Of a stretch of 42,181 bases of DNA, positions 1-8,521 are shown piece by piece. The notes below the pieces were generated by a model. That model was not told the origin of the DNA. It searched no databases and saw only the letters and a program-made list of their open reading frames with translations. The position numbers and the translations under genes were made by a program. The stretch's first letter is position 1. Every line of letters starts with the position of its first letter. Origin of the DNA: Terriglobus albidus (GTDB taxonomy: Bacteria; Acidobacteriota; Terriglobia; Terriglobales; Acidobacteriaceae); the NCBI RefSeq assembly GCF_025685425.1, contig NZ_JAGTAS010000034.1:1-42181 (forward strand), written 5' to 3'.

Positions 1-2
1 CA

Positions 3-134
3 ACCTTCCCCATCGCCTACTTCGACGCACAGCAACTTCACGTCGGCAACCTACCCCAACAACAAGGCGATGGAAATCTGGAAATTTCATACAACCGAAA
101 TTCCCAGATTCCCACCGCCTCCACCACCACCTGA
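3..134 (+). CDS. 3' end of an unidentified gene (partial, C-terminal 43 residues)
   Basis: An open frame enters from the left edge and stops at a TGA at 132-134. The visible tail reads TFPIAYFDAQQLHVG and then becomes Gln- and Thr-rich. I do not recognise it. It is followed directly by a hairpin with a T-run, and about 40 bases later by 25-bp tandem motifs that look like insertion-sequence ends, so it could be the tail of a transposase. That is only an inference. The frame could also be fortuitous, because just 132 bases are visible. Confidence 0.4.
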   Translation, partial: TFPIAYFDAQQLHVGNLPQQQGDGNLEISYNRNSQIPTASTTT

Positions 135-155
135 GCTCAAAAAAAGCTCAGTTTT
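131..155 (+). terminator. Intrinsic terminator after the left-edge gene
   Basis: A 7-bp perfect stem, CTGAGCT (131-137) with AGCTCAG (145-151), encloses a 7-base A-rich loop and is followed by TTTT (152-155). The stem overlaps the TGA stop of the partial gene. The A-run in the loop would give a T-run on the other strand, so it may work in both directions. Confidence 0.55.
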
Positions 156-177
156 ATAAAACCTGCCGAGCAAAAAG

Positions 178-225
178 TGTTACCCATCTGCCCGGTCTAA
201 ACTGTTACCTATCTTCCAGGCTGCA
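178..225 (+). mobile_element. IS-end-like tandem 25-bp motifs, left edge
   Basis: Two tandem motifs start TGTTACCCATCTGCCCGGTC (178) and TGTTACCTATCTTCCAGGC (203), with a 25-base period. The same two motifs occur in inverted orientation at 42057-42106. Repeated transposase-binding motifs at the ends are typical of several IS families, but I cannot assign one. The motif is followed from 242 by half of a REP-A unit, which suggests the element ends inside or next to a REP. The second motif is degenerate. Confidence 0.5.
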
Positions 226-241
226 CAAGATCGGAAAGAAA

Positions 242-375
242 CGCGGCTTTAGCGCTGAGGTCATAGCTTTGGTACCTCAGCGGCTAAAGCCGCATATCTT
301 CGGGGCTCGGTACGGGACGGCTGAAGCCGTGCCCTTAAGCAAGGCATTCGCGCCTGTGGCACGAAACGGTTGCGC
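242..375. repeat. REP-A copy 1 (inverted half-unit plus one full unit)
   Basis: A GCGGCTTTAG.CGCTGAGG arm (242-260) faces an ACCTCAGCGGCTAAAGCCGC arm (273-292). A second hairpin, GGGACGGCTGAAGCCGTGCC, and CTTAAGCAAGG follow (313-343), then a third hairpin-like stretch ending near 375. The left half lacks the partner hairpin seen in complete copies (compare 6370-6516), as if cut off by the IS-like end at 178-225. Confidence 0.75.
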
Positions 376-402
376 CTCGTGCACTGATCGGCTAATCCGC
401 AT

Positions 403-447
403 GGGATTGAAGACTCTTCTATAGAACGCGCCTTCAGCGCTTTTATC
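403..447. repeat. Family B fragment
   Basis: This stretch carries GGATTGAAGACTCTT, which is part of the central segment of the family B copy at 26995-27254, joined directly to the terminal hairpin CGCGCCTTCAGCGCT. The intervening part is missing, so this is an internally deleted remnant. It lies just downstream of the efflux adaptor stop codon, between 478 and the REP-A copy. Confidence 0.6.
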
Positions 448-477
448 GGCTAATCCCTTTGCCGCAATCTCTGCCCA

Positions 478-1566
478 TTACTGCAGCGCCACGCCTTCGC
501 GAATCTCATCCGTTGCCTGCTTCACCACCGTATCGCCCGCCTTCAACTCTCCACGAACCGAGACCTGATCGCCGGAGACGGGGCCCTTGCGCACATCTAC
601 CCAGTGAGCATGTCCGCCGCGTGCCTCAATGACAAAGGTGCGCTCCGTCGTCGTAACCACGCTGGTTGTGGGCACAAACAGCAGGTCATCACCAGAGGCG
701 ACCGGCCAGTCTACCGTCGGGTACATGCCGGGCGAGAGCGCTCCGTCGGTATTCGCGACATCAAGCTCCACCATCATGGCCCGGCTCTGCGGGTCGAGTG
801 AGTTAGGAATGCGTGCGACAGCACCGGTATAGCTCTTGCCCGGATGCGCCGGCACATGGAAGGTGACCTGTTTGCCCCGTGCGATGCTGCCGGAATAGCT
901 CTCGGGCACGGGTACCACCAGGCGAAGATGCGAGATCTGCTGCAGCCGCAACAGCGCCTGATGACTCCCCGCGGCGACCATCATGCCGGGGTGAACCAGC
1001 CTCTCGGTGACGATGCCGTCGAAGGGAGCCGTGACACGAAGATATCCCTGCATCTCTTTCGTCGAGGTGAGCTGGCTCCCTGCCGACTTCACCGAAGCTT
1101 CCCGGGCCTGCACGATTGCCTCGGCCGCCTCTTTCTGCTTCTGCGCCTGGATCAGCTCGTTGCCGGCAACAGCGCCGGGAGTCTTCGATGCCTCCAGCAG
1201 ACGCTCATAGGTGCTGGCCGCTGCTGCTGCGTTGGCCTTGGCCTGGGCTGCCTCTGCTTCGGCCTGATGAAGGGTCGCCTCTGAAGCAGAAGTCTGCGAA
1301 CCCATCTCCGGTGCAGAAAGAACGACGAGCAACTGGCCGCGCCGCACCTTGCTGCCGCGATCGACGAGAACCTTCTCCACATAGCCTGGAACGCGGGCCT
1401 CGATATCGGTCTGCAGATAGGGCGTCAGCTCCGCAGTCAGCGGGACAGTGCGGGAGAGGCTGCGGCTCTCCACCTTCGCCAGCGCGATCTTCGGCGCGCC
1501 TTGCGCCACGGCAAGAGAGATGCTGACGAACGGCAGAAGGACGGCGGCGTGTCTAAACGTGTTCAT
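478..1566 (-). CDS. Periplasmic adaptor subunit of an RND efflux pump (membrane fusion protein)
   Basis: A 362-residue protein of the HlyD/AcrA adaptor family, which bridges an inner-membrane RND pump and an outer-membrane TolC channel. Residues 1-22 form a signal peptide (MNTFRHAAVLLPFVSISLAV). A first lipoyl half lies near residues 50-85. An Ala/Glu-rich coiled-coil hairpin spans roughly 90-175. The second lipoyl half contains TAPFDGIVTERLVHPG, followed by beta-barrel and membrane-proximal domains. The start chosen is the ATG at 1566, which overlaps the permease gene by 14 bases; a further 24 in-frame codons upstream would hide the signal peptide. It is the last gene of the tolC-RND-adaptor operon. 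There is no visible lipobox Cys, so it is probably anchored only by the complex. The substrate is unknown. Confidence 0.92.
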   Translation of the reverse strand: MNTFRHAAVLLPFVSISLAVAQGAPKIALAKVESRSLSRTVPLTAELTPYLQTDIEARVPGYVEKVLVDRGSKVRRGQLLVVLSAPEMGSQTSASEATLHQAEAEAAQAKANAAAAASTYERLLEASKTPGAVAGNELIQAQKQKEAAEAIVQAREASVKSAGSQLTSTKEMQGYLRVTAPFDGIVTERLVHPGMMVAAGSHQALLRLQQISHLRLVVPVPESYSGSIARGKQVTFHVPAHPGKSYTGAVARIPNSLDPQSRAMMVELDVANTDGALSPGMYPTVDWPVASGDDLLFVPTTSVVTTTERTFVIEARGGHAHWVDVRKGPVSGDQVSVRGELKAGDTVVKQATDEIREGVALQ

Positions 1567-4500
1567 AGTAGCGGCTCGTAGGATCTTCCGGATTAAGTGA
1601 GTTGGACTCGTGTTTGGCCTTGCGCTGCAGCGCGGCATAGATGGTGGGCAGAACAGTCAGCGTCGTCAGCGTCGAGAAGAACAGGCCGCCGACCACGGCG
1701 CGGCCCAGTGGAGCGGTCTGCGCTCCACCTTCTCCCAGGCCGATGGCCATGGGGATCATGCCGCAGATCATCGCCGTCGCTGTCATCAGGATGGCACGCA
1801 TGCGGCCGGTGGCGCCTTCAAAGGCAGCAGCTTCGACATCCTTGTTCTCACGTCTGGCGTGCTCCGCGAAGCTGATCAGCAGGATGGAGTTCGCCACCGA
1901 GATGCCCACCGCCATGATCGCTCCCATATACGATTGAATATTCAACGTGGTGCGCGTGATCAGCAGCATCAGCACTACGCCTACCAGCACACCGGGGATG
2001 GTCGATAACACCGCCAGCGGCAGACGAAGCGACTGGAAGTTAGCCATCAGCAGCAGGAAGATGGCTGCAATGGCGATCAGCAGACCGATGCGCAGACCGG
2101 AGATGGTATCTTCGAGCGCCGGCACTTGCCCTCGAACTACGACGGTCACCCCTTTGGGAGGCGCAGCGAGATGCTGCAATGCGGCGTTGATCTGGGCGCG
2201 GGCGTCACCGAGTGTGATGCCGTGCAGGTTGGCGGTGACGCTGACGATGCGTTGTCCGCTGAAGCGCTCAATCATCTCCGGCATCGAGCCATATTGCAGG
2301 CTTGCCACCTGGTCTAGCTGCGGCTGGGCCTGTCCGTCGCGCATAAGAGGAAGCGTTGACAACGCTCCCAGGCCCTGTACGCGGTTGGAAGGGAGCTGTA
2401 CCTGGATCTGGAAGGCATTGCCTGTCCGCGGGTCTCGCCAGTAGTTCGGTGCGATGAAGCGTGATGATCCAGTGGCCGGTATCAGTGAGGTAGTAACATC
2501 GGCCATGGTGAGGCCGAACTGTCCGGCATAGTCGCGGTCGATCTTAATCTCAGCCGTGGGATACTTCTGCTCCTGCGGGATGGAGACATCGCGCAGGAAG
2601 CTCAGCTTCTTGATCTCGGCCTCGATCTTTGCCAGGTAGGCGTAGTCCTGGTCGAGGTCGACGCCCTGCACATCGATCTGGATGGGTGTGGGCGAGCCGA
2701 AGCTCATCACCTGCGAGACAATGTCACCGCCCTCGAACGCTACTCTTAGATTCGGCATCTGCTTCTGGAAGGCTGCACGAAGATCTTCGCGTAGCTTCTC
2801 ATCCTCCGGATGGCCGGACGCGAGCTGCACCTGCACGATCGACTCTTCCGGACCTGAGGTGAACAGATGGATCAGGTTGACGGGATAGCTGGAGGGCTGC
2901 ACGCCTACGTAGTCCGAGGTGATGGCGACGTTGTGCTCGCCCGCGGTTTTGCGGATGAGATCAAGCGCATGCAGGATCTGTGGCTCGGTCTCTTCAATGC
3001 GTGTTCCGACAGGAGCCTTGATGCGCAGGCGCAGCACCGGGCCATTGGCATCGGGGAAGATCTCTGTGCCCAGTGTGGGCGCCAGCAGGAAGAGTATCAG
3101 TGCGCAGACGCCGAAGTAGCCGAGATAGATCAGCCGGCCGCGCTTGAGGATGCGCGTCAGGTAGCCTTCGTACCAGGTGCGTAGCTTACCGAAGCGGCCT
3201 TCATGTTCTTCACCGCGATGCGTCTCCGACATGATCCAGACCGCGAAGACCGGCACCAGCGTGCTGGAGAGCAGGTAGGACGCAATCATCGCAAAGCCAA
3301 CGGCCAGCGAGAGCGGTGTGAAGAGCTGGCGGCCTACGCCCTTCATAAAGAACGAGGGGACGAAGACGGCGAGGACACAGAGCATCGAGAGCAGCCGCGC
3401 GATGATGGTGCGGCGGCAGGCTTCCAGCACTGCCTTCGCGCGCGAGACTCCAGGCATCAGCTGCGTATGGATGTTCTCGATCTCGACCGTGGCTTCATCG
3501 ACCAGCACACCGACCGCCAGCGCCAGGCCGCCTAGCGTCATGATGTTGATGGTCTGACCCGTGGCCCACAGCGCGACGACCGCGGTGAAGAGGGCAAAGG
3601 GAATGTTGGCGACGACGATCAGCGCTCCGCGCCAGTCGCGCAGGAAGAGGAAGACGACAAGGCCGGTCAGGACTGCGCCCAGCAGCGCTTCACGCACCAG
3701 TCCGCTGATGGCGTTGGAGACATAGCCGGACTGGTCGAAAGCGAGCTGCACATCGACGTCGTCAGGAATGGCCTTCTTGAAGCTGGGAATGGCGGCTTTG
3801 ACGGCGGCGATCACGGCGAGTGTCGAGGCATCGGAGCGCTTCGTGACCGGAATGTATACGGTGCGTTTGCCATCGACATGGGCATACGCCGTGACGATAT
3901 CGGTTCCGTTCTCGACGGTGCCGATGTCACGCAAATAGATATTGGCTCCGGAGCGCGGATGGATGGGCGCACTCATCAGCTCCGCAAGGTCAGGTCCCAG
4001 GGCTGAGTTGGTGCGGACGATGCGATTGAGCGTGCCGTCGTAGAGATTGCCTGTGGGAGCAACTACCGATCCGTTGCTGACGGCGGAGATGGCCTGTTCC
4101 GGCGAGACGCCGTACTGTTTCAGCTTCTCGGGATCAAGCGTGACCACGATGGTGCGCTGGTTGCCACCGAACGGCGGCGGTGCGGAGACGCCAGGGAGCG
4201 TGGCAAAGAGCGGACGCACCTGGTTGAGCGCGAAGTTCTGCAGCTCGCCCTGCGAGTGGGTATTGCTGGAGAAGAGCAACAGGCCGACCGCGACGCTGCC
4301 TGGGTCGAAGCGGGTGATGAAGGGCGGCACCGTTCCCGGCGGCATGAAGGCACGGGAGCGATTGACGTAGCCAACGGTTTCCGCCATCGCTTGTTCCATA
4401 TTGGTGCCTTCGCGGAAGGTCAGCTTCATCAAGGCCGCACCCTGGACGCTCTTGCTGTCGACTGACTGAATGCCGGTGATGTAAAGGAAGTGGTACTCGT

Positions 4501-4699
4501 AGTAATAGGTGAGGTAGCCCTCCATCTGCGCGGGGTTCATGCCGCCGTAGGGCTGGGCCACGTAGATGACCGGGTTACCGACCTGCGGGAAGATATCCAT
4601 CCGCATGCGTCCAACGGCCATGAAGAAGCCGCCGACGATCGCGAGCAGCGCGACGATCACGGTGAGCGGACGGCTGAGAGCTGCGAGGACAAGGCGCAT
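1553..4699 (-). CDS. RND-family efflux permease (AcrB/HAE-like)
   Basis: A 1048-residue inner-membrane proton-driven transporter of normal RND length. It has an N-terminal membrane helix (SRPLTVIVALLAIVGGFF), a first large periplasmic loop, helices 2-6 from about residue 335, a second loop, and a final helix group (GLLIAIAAIFLLLMANFQSL onward). TM4 reads GVLVDEATVEIENI; where AcrB-type drug pumps have two adjacent Asp residues, this one has Asp-Glu. It starts 15 bases after the TolC-like gene stop and overlaps the adaptor, so the three are co-transcribed. The combination suggests export of small molecules or drugs; the TM4 motif is not the clear heavy-metal type, so the substrate stays open. 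Confidence 0.95.
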   Translation of the reverse strand: MRLVLAALSRPLTVIVALLAIVGGFFMAVGRMRMDIFPQVGNPVIYVAQPYGGMNPAQMEGYLTYYYEYHFLYITGIQSVDSKSVQGAALMKLTFREGTNMEQAMAETVGYVNRSRAFMPPGTVPPFITRFDPGSVAVGLLLFSSNTHSQGELQNFALNQVRPLFATLPGVSAPPPFGGNQRTIVVTLDPEKLKQYGVSPEQAISAVSNGSVVAPTGNLYDGTLNRIVRTNSALGPDLAELMSAPIHPRSGANIYLRDIGTVENGTDIVTAYAHVDGKRTVYIPVTKRSDASTLAVIAAVKAAIPSFKKAIPDDVDVQLAFDQSGYVSNAISGLVREALLGAVLTGLVVFLFLRDWRGALIVVANIPFALFTAVVALWATGQTINIMTLGGLALAVGVLVDEATVEIENIHTQLMPGVSRAKAVLEACRRTIIARLLSMLCVLAVFVPSFFMKGVGRQLFTPLSLAVGFAMIASYLLSSTLVPVFAVWIMSETHRGEEHEGRFGKLRTWYEGYLTRILKRGRLIYLGYFGVCALILFLLAPTLGTEIFPDANGPVLRLRIKAPVGTRIEETEPQILHALDLIRKTAGEHNVAITSDYVGVQPSSYPVNLIHLFTSGPEESIVQVQLASGHPEDEKLREDLRAAFQKQMPNLRVAFEGGDIVSQVMSFGSPTPIQIDVQGVDLDQDYAYLAKIEAEIKKLSFLRDVSIPQEQKYPTAEIKIDRDYAGQFGLTMADVTTSLIPATGSSRFIAPNYWRDPRTGNAFQIQVQLPSNRVQGLGALSTLPLMRDGQAQPQLDQVASLQYGSMPEMIERFSGQRIVSVTANLHGITLGDARAQINAALQHLAAPPKGVTVVVRGQVPALEDTISGLRIGLLIAIAAIFLLLMANFQSLRLPLAVLSTIPGVLVGVVLMLLITRTTLNIQSYMGAIMAVGISVANSILLISFAEHARRENKDVEAAAFEGATGRMRAILMTATAMICGMIPMAIGLGEGGAQTAPLGRAVVGGLFFSTLTTLTVLPTIYAALQRKAKHESNSLNPEDPTSRYYEHV

Positions 4700-4714
4700 G
4701 ACGAGTCGGTTCCT

Positions 4715-6112
4715 TTAGCGGTTGGCTTCCTGCAGAAAGGGCTGCAGATCGCCCCGGAGATACTGCAATTTGAGAAAGGCGCGCCAGACGTTGAGCCGGG
4801 CGATGGCGTTGTCGATCTCTGCCTGCACCTGCAGCCGCTGCGCCTGCGCGACATCATCCACGGGAACTAGGCCGGCCTTGTAGCGGGCGGTGGCTTGATT
4901 GAGCGCTGTTTGTGCGGCCTCAAGCTGAGTGGGTGTGTTCTGGGCGATGGTCTCGGAGGCGCGAAGCTCAGCCTGCGCCTGGGCAAACTGTTCCTGCAGG
5001 TTACGTGCTGTCAGATCTTCATTCGCACGCGCGGCGCGGAGTGTAGCCGACTGCGCTGCGGCCTTCGCATGCATGCTGGCAAAGTCCATCACCGGGAACG
5101 CAATGTTGATGCCGGCGACATAGTTGCCGACGTTGGGCGCCAGACCGTTGGTTCCAGTCAGACGGCGTCCATCGGTCTCTGCTCCGGTGCCGCGGCCATA
5201 GGCTGCGCCTTCGAGGTTAAATTGCGGAGCCCAGCTTCGTTCGATGGCGTGGAGCTGAGCCGCGTTCTCGGCGGTTGCTGCCTTGCGCTCAGCCATCAGC
5301 GGATTCTCTGAGACAGCGAGAGGATTTTCCGCTCCGGTCGACGTGGGCACGCTGCTCAGGAGCTTTGCCTGCGGTGTCACACTGGCAACAGGCGCGCTCT
5401 GGAACTTGTGAAGTGTTGCAACGCTCATCTCGACCGCCTGCTGCGCGAGTGCAAGCTGATTGGCGGCAGCAGCCTTCTCGGCATTGACACGCGACTCATC
5501 GGCTCCGGGGCGAAGTTCAGCGGACGCGAGGGCATGGATGCTCTGGCGCAGGGTCTCCCAGTTTTCGACTGCGGTCTGCGCCGCCTTCACTGCCTGCGTG
5601 GAAGCGAGCACGGAGAGATAGGCATCGGCGGATGCTGTCTCAACTTCAAGCTGCGTGCGGAGATTGGCGGCAGCGGCGCGATCACGCGCGGCCTCGGCTG
5701 CATGAACATTGGCGCTGCGTGTGCCGAAGTCGAAGGGCTGCCAGTTGATGAGCACACCGGCCGCACTGCCCCATACGGAACCGCCATTGTTGGTGCCAAT
5801 CACCGGTCCCGACATGGGGGGAAGAATGCTCTGCGGCAGCAGACTTCCGAAGACATTGTTACGGGTTCCGCGATTGAACTGGGCGGTGGCATCGAGACGC
5901 GGAAGATAGGCGGTGCGCGCCAGATGAATGCGGGCGACCGAGGCGTTCAGCTCTTCCTGCGAGATGTGGATGGCGGGATAGTTCTTCGCGGCATCGTCGA
6001 CGACAGCAGCCAGGGTGAGCGGAGTGGCTGCCTCCTGAGCGCGCGCACCTGAGGACGCAACAGAGACAAGCATTCCCAGAGACGCGAAGCAGGAGATCCG
6101 AAGCAGGTTCAT
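4715..6112 (-). CDS. TolC-family outer-membrane efflux protein
   Basis: A 465-residue outer-membrane channel subunit. Residues 1-25 are a signal peptide ending in ARAQ. The rest consists of two repeated halves rich in Ala, Gln and Glu, with long predicted helices (for example the Ala/Glu/Gln stretch around residues 140-230 and again 335-440), as in OEP/TolC proteins. It is the first gene of the operon: the RND permease starts 15 bases after its stop. Upstream, at 6148-6175, is a candidate promoter whose spacer is a perfect palindrome, which fits control by the PadR regulator encoded at 6654-6962. Confidence 0.92.
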   Translation of the reverse strand: MNLLRISCFASLGMLVSVASSGARAQEAATPLTLAAVVDDAAKNYPAIHISQEELNASVARIHLARTAYLPRLDATAQFNRGTRNNVFGSLLPQSILPPMSGPVIGTNNGGSVWGSAAGVLINWQPFDFGTRSANVHAAEAARDRAAAANLRTQLEVETASADAYLSVLASTQAVKAAQTAVENWETLRQSIHALASAELRPGADESRVNAEKAAAANQLALAQQAVEMSVATLHKFQSAPVASVTPQAKLLSSVPTSTGAENPLAVSENPLMAERKAATAENAAQLHAIERSWAPQFNLEGAAYGRGTGAETDGRRLTGTNGLAPNVGNYVAGINIAFPVMDFASMHAKAAAQSATLRAARANEDLTARNLQEQFAQAQAELRASETIAQNTPTQLEAAQTALNQATARYKAGLVPVDDVAQAQRLQVQAEIDNAIARLNVWRAFLKLQYLRGDLQPFLQEANR

Positions 6113-6147
6113 CGATAAGACGTCCTTGTCTTTTCCTATGGGTAAAC

Positions 6148-6175
6148 GCTATATCGAATTTCGATACTTAGGCAA
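6148..6175 (-). promoter_or_regulatory. Candidate promoter and PadR operator for the efflux operon
   Basis: Read on the minus strand, TTGCCT (-35, 6175-6170), a 16-base spacer and TATAGC (-10, 6153-6148) lie about 35 bases upstream of the TolC-like start. A perfect 15-base palindrome, TATCGAATTTCGATA (6152-6166), fills the spacer and runs into the -10. A repressor bound there would block polymerase. The promoter boxes each match 4 of 6 consensus positions. Assigning it to PadR is an inference from proximity. Confidence 0.5.
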
Positions 6176-6369
6176 CTGTCGGCCGCTTTTATTACATAGT
6201 TCTGACACAACTTAATGGAGGCTTAATGTGTTGGCGGATGTCCCGAGGCGTGGGCATGGAATATGCGGCTGGCACGACATTCGATGGAGAATCAGGTGGG
6301 AGCCGTGACATTCTCAATGGGCTATCAGCCCGCTCTTGTTTTACCAAAGCGCCATAGGCGCTTCGTTTT

Positions 6370-6516
6370 GCTTAAGGGCACGGCTTCAGCCGTGCCGTAA
6401 AAGGCCGGCAAGAAGGGCGGCTTTAGCCGCTGAGGTACCGGAAGCTATGACCTCAGCGGCTAAAGCCGCATATCTTTGGGGCTCCATACGGGACGGCTGA
6501 AGCCGTCCCCTTAAGC
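6370..6516. repeat. REP-A copy 2 (complete inverted pair)
   Basis: This is the cleanest copy. CTTAAGGGCACGGCTTCAGC with its hairpin (6370-6396) and GCGGCTTTAGCCGCTGAGGT (6417-6436) face their inverted counterparts ACCTCAGCGGCTAAAGCCGC (6450-6469) and GGGACGGCTGAAGCCGTCCC plus CTTAAGC (6490-6516). The same inverted layout flanks the RAYT gene at 35028-35662, so this looks like the element without its transposase. The rest of the 6176-6653 gap holds a weak family C-like piece near 6297-6340 and two short hairpins. Confidence 0.85.
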
Positions 6517-6523
6517 ACTACAA

Positions 6524-6601
6524 ATTCGAGCTTCGCTCGAATGCCCACACTGGGTGTTCATACCTCCCGGGTGCCCCACCCTCGCAACGCTAGGGTGGGT
6601 T
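6524..6601. repeat. Short hairpins of families F and E
   Basis: ATTCGAG-CTTCG-CTCGAAT (6524-6542) is a perfect 7-bp hairpin; related forms occur near 21308 and 26756. CCCACCCT (6575-6582) pairs with AGGGTGGG (6592-6599) within a unit that begins GGGTGCCCC; a near-identical unit is at 26566-26599. Neither has a T-run, so they are more likely repeats than terminators. Confidence 0.6.
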
Positions 6602-6653
6602 AGGAATACCTCAAAACTCTTTCCAAAAACACCAGACGAACTTCTCGTTACCC

Positions 6654-6962
6654 CTAATCCTCATCCATCTCACGCAACAACTCCCGGACCTTCTCATGCC
6701 CTTCTTTCAAAGCTCTGCGGCCCGCGGCGGTAACGGTATAGACGCGCCGCGGGCGGCCTGGACCATTGGTGATCTTCGATCGCAGAAGTCCGCTCGCTTC
6801 CATGCCGTGCAGTAGAGGATAGAGCGTTCCTGGGCCGAGATGGTAGCCGTGATGACGAAGCTCACGCATCATCTCCAGACCATAGATCAGTTCACGGCTT
6901 GCATGATGAAGCACATGCAACCGGACCAGACCTGAGTAAATATCCCGATATGTCTTCGGCAC
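6654..6962 (-). CDS. PadR-family transcriptional regulator
   Basis: A 102-residue winged-helix DNA-binding protein of the short PadR type. The family signature is clear: an N-terminal helix pair (LHVLHHASRELIYGLEMMRE), the LGPGTLYPLLHGMEASGLL recognition region, and the beta wing GRPRRVYTVTAAGRRAL. It starts at a GTG (6962) preceded by GTGTGAG. PadR proteins usually repress adjacent transport genes and release DNA on ligand binding. Here the efflux operon lies downstream on the same strand, 541 bases away, with a palindrome in its promoter. A family D repeat ends only about 12 bases upstream of the start codon, so padR transcription must begin within or beyond that repeat. Confidence 0.93.
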   Translation of the reverse strand: MPKTYRDIYSGLVRLHVLHHASRELIYGLEMMRELRHHGYHLGPGTLYPLLHGMEASGLLRSKITNGPGRPRRVYTVTAAGRRALKEGHEKVRELLREMDED

Positions 6963-6974
6963 TCACACAGCGTA

Positions 6975-7086
6975 TAGCATTTTTCCTGTTACTGGGTCTC
7001 CCGGAAGAGGAGTGCAGCGGCGTTTTCATTGCGGAAAACGCCCATAGATGCGGAAGCCCTACACTACACCTACAGAAAAATGCTCT
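6975..7086. repeat. Family D repeat, copy 1
   Basis: An element of about 112 bases with inverted ends: AGCATTTTTCCTGT at the left and ACAGAAAAATGCT at the right (one bulged base). An inner hairpin, GCGTTTTC...GAAAACGC, sits at the centre (7019-7041). It lies between padR (minus) and the small gene at 7200 (plus), in the divergent promoter region. Copies 2-4 are at 18879, 21576 and 35695. Copies 1 and 4 share one orientation and 2 and 3 the other. Confidence 0.85.
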
Positions 7087-7199
7087 AGCGCAAGCGCCCG
7101 CATCAGGCGATGAGGGTCTTACGCAATGCGTATGAAATCGCGCCGGCCGGGCATCGTTTTGGAACGATCACCTCATCTGATATGGTCACGGAGGTTTTC

Positions 7200-7424
7200 A
7201 TGAGCCACCGCGTACTCTACGGAGAAGATGATCCACGCCGCTATACCGCGAAGCTGAAAGCAATGTTGTCAGGGGTTGCTGACTATGCCTGGCATGACGT
7301 CGGAAAGATCGACGATCCCAGGGCTCGCGCTCTTCTGAAAACAACCGCCGAGATCCTTCTCGGCCTGCGGAAGGCCTACGACGAGTTCGAACAGGGCGAG
7401 ATGATTTGTCGGAAAGCCAGCTAA
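7200..7424 (+). CDS. Small protein of unknown function (74 residues)
   Basis: I do not recognise this protein. It begins MSHRVLYGEDDPRRY and ends with a charged helix (LLGLRKAYDEFEQGEMI). It has no signal peptide and no membrane segment, so it is probably cytoplasmic and mostly helical. The start is chosen at the ATG at 7200 because GGAGG lies 5 bases upstream; an in-frame start at 7110 lacks such a site. The sequence shows one long helical segment (residues 8-65), and the many Arg, Lys, Asp and Glu residues suggest a soluble partner or stress protein, but no function can be given. A family B repeat begins 16 bases after the stop. Confidence 0.7.
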   Translation: MSHRVLYGEDDPRRYTAKLKAMLSGVADYAWHDVGKIDDPRARALLKTTAEILLGLRKAYDEFEQGEMICRKAS

Positions 7425-7440
7425 GGCGCATCCGTTTTTG

Positions 7441-7701
7441 AGCGCTGAAGGCGCGACCTATACCAGCCTGGGGCATCGCCCCAGGTTACGGTACCCACAA
7501 GATGTTAAAGGGCTGAAGGCCCGCCCTATATAACAGTCTTCAATCCGACCGTATCGTTTCGGTAGACATACAATGAAGTCACAAACCGTTTTCGTTTGCG
7601 ACAATTGAGAACTATAGATCGGGCCTTCAGCCCTCTTATTGTTTCGCTATCCAGTACCCGGGGCGTTGCCCCAGGCTGGTATAGAGCGCGCCTTCAGCGC
7701 T
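7441..7701. repeat. Family B repeat, copy 1
   Basis: The element begins with AGCGCTGAAGGCGCG and ends with its inverse CGCGCCTTCAGCGCT. Just inside are inverted CCTGGGGC...GCCCCAGG hairpins and GGGCTGAAGGCCCG / CGGGCCTTCAGCCC hairpins. The central segment of about 80 bases contains ACGGTCGGATTGAAGAC on the minus strand, the reverse orientation relative to copies 2, 5 and 6. It fills the space between two converging genes (stops at 7424 and 7748). Confidence 0.88.
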
Positions 7702-7747
7702 TGATTTCGTGTAGGGCCGATATCAACGGACCGCATCATTCGCAACC

Positions 7748-8521
7748 TCAATAAGCCCGTCCATGATGGCGATGGACGACATACCGTCCAATCAACCATC
7801 CGGTCGCGCTGCCAATCAGAACGTCCGTGGGAAAGTGTTGCTGGCCCATCACGCGCGTCAGGCTGACTCCGGTAGCCATCGTATAGACACCGGCCTGCAC
7901 CCAGGGCGACTTATACTCGCTGGCTATCACAGCTGCCGACGACCATGCGAGCACGCTGTGGTTCGAGGGGAACGAGGAATCCACTCCTGCAGAGCGCTGG
8001 AAGAACAGACCGCGGCTGTTGTCCATCGCCGGCCGTTCTCGCCAGAAGATCAGCTTCATGCCCTCCTGCACCACGTAGCCGTCGACCAGCGCCTCACCGG
8101 TCAGAATGCCGGTCTCGCGCTGATGCGGGTTATTGCGTAACAGACCCCCACTGTAGAGCACCGCGGGAATCGCGACGAGCGTGCCGGTCAGTGCATTAGA
8201 AGCATCCACGCTGCTCTGATTGAAGTTGGTATCGTGCGAGACCACCGAACTCATCGTGTGATGATCGGTGGCAATGGCAACTCCGGTCGCTGCTGCCAGA
8301 GGCGTCAGCCACAACAGGTCCTTCGACCGGATACGTGCCGGACTGGTCCATATCCCTGCCTGGTCTTTCAGAATCTCCATCGGCATCCCGAGAAGGATCT
8401 TCCGCTGGCTGGGCTGAGGAGCATCGGGCAACGGCTGTTCCGCACTCTGTGCCTGGCAGAGCGGTGCGGTGACAACGATGGCGAGTGCGAACAACGATGC
8501 TCGCGTGAAAGAGATAGACAA
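7748..8521 (-). CDS. Secreted or membrane PAP2-family acid phosphatase
   Basis: About 257 residues. An N-terminal signal peptide ends in PLCQAQ. All three PAP2 motifs are intact: K-x6-RP (KLIFWRERP), PSNH (FPSNHSVLAWSS) and R-x5-H-x3-D (TRVMGQQHFPTD). Hydrophobic segments around them support a membrane-associated or periplasmic enzyme that removes phosphate from lipid phosphates such as undecaprenyl pyrophosphate or phosphatidate; the substrate cannot be told from sequence. I chose the TTG at 8521 because GGAGG (8530-8534) sits 8 bases upstream; a TTG at 8536 would add five residues but has its own codons on the Shine-Dalgarno. It converges with the small gene at 7200 across a family B repeat. 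Confidence 0.88.
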   Translation of the reverse strand: MSISFTRASLFALAIVVTAPLCQAQSAEQPLPDAPQPSQRKILLGMPMEILKDQAGIWTSPARIRSKDLLWLTPLAAATGVAIATDHHTMSSVVSHDTNFNQSSVDASNALTGTLVAIPAVLYSGGLLRNNPHQRETGILTGEALVDGYVVQEGMKLIFWRERPAMDNSRGLFFQRSAGVDSSFPSNHSVLAWSSAAVIASEYKSPWVQAGVYTMATGVSLTRVMGQQHFPTDVLIGSATGWLIGRYVVHRHHGRAY

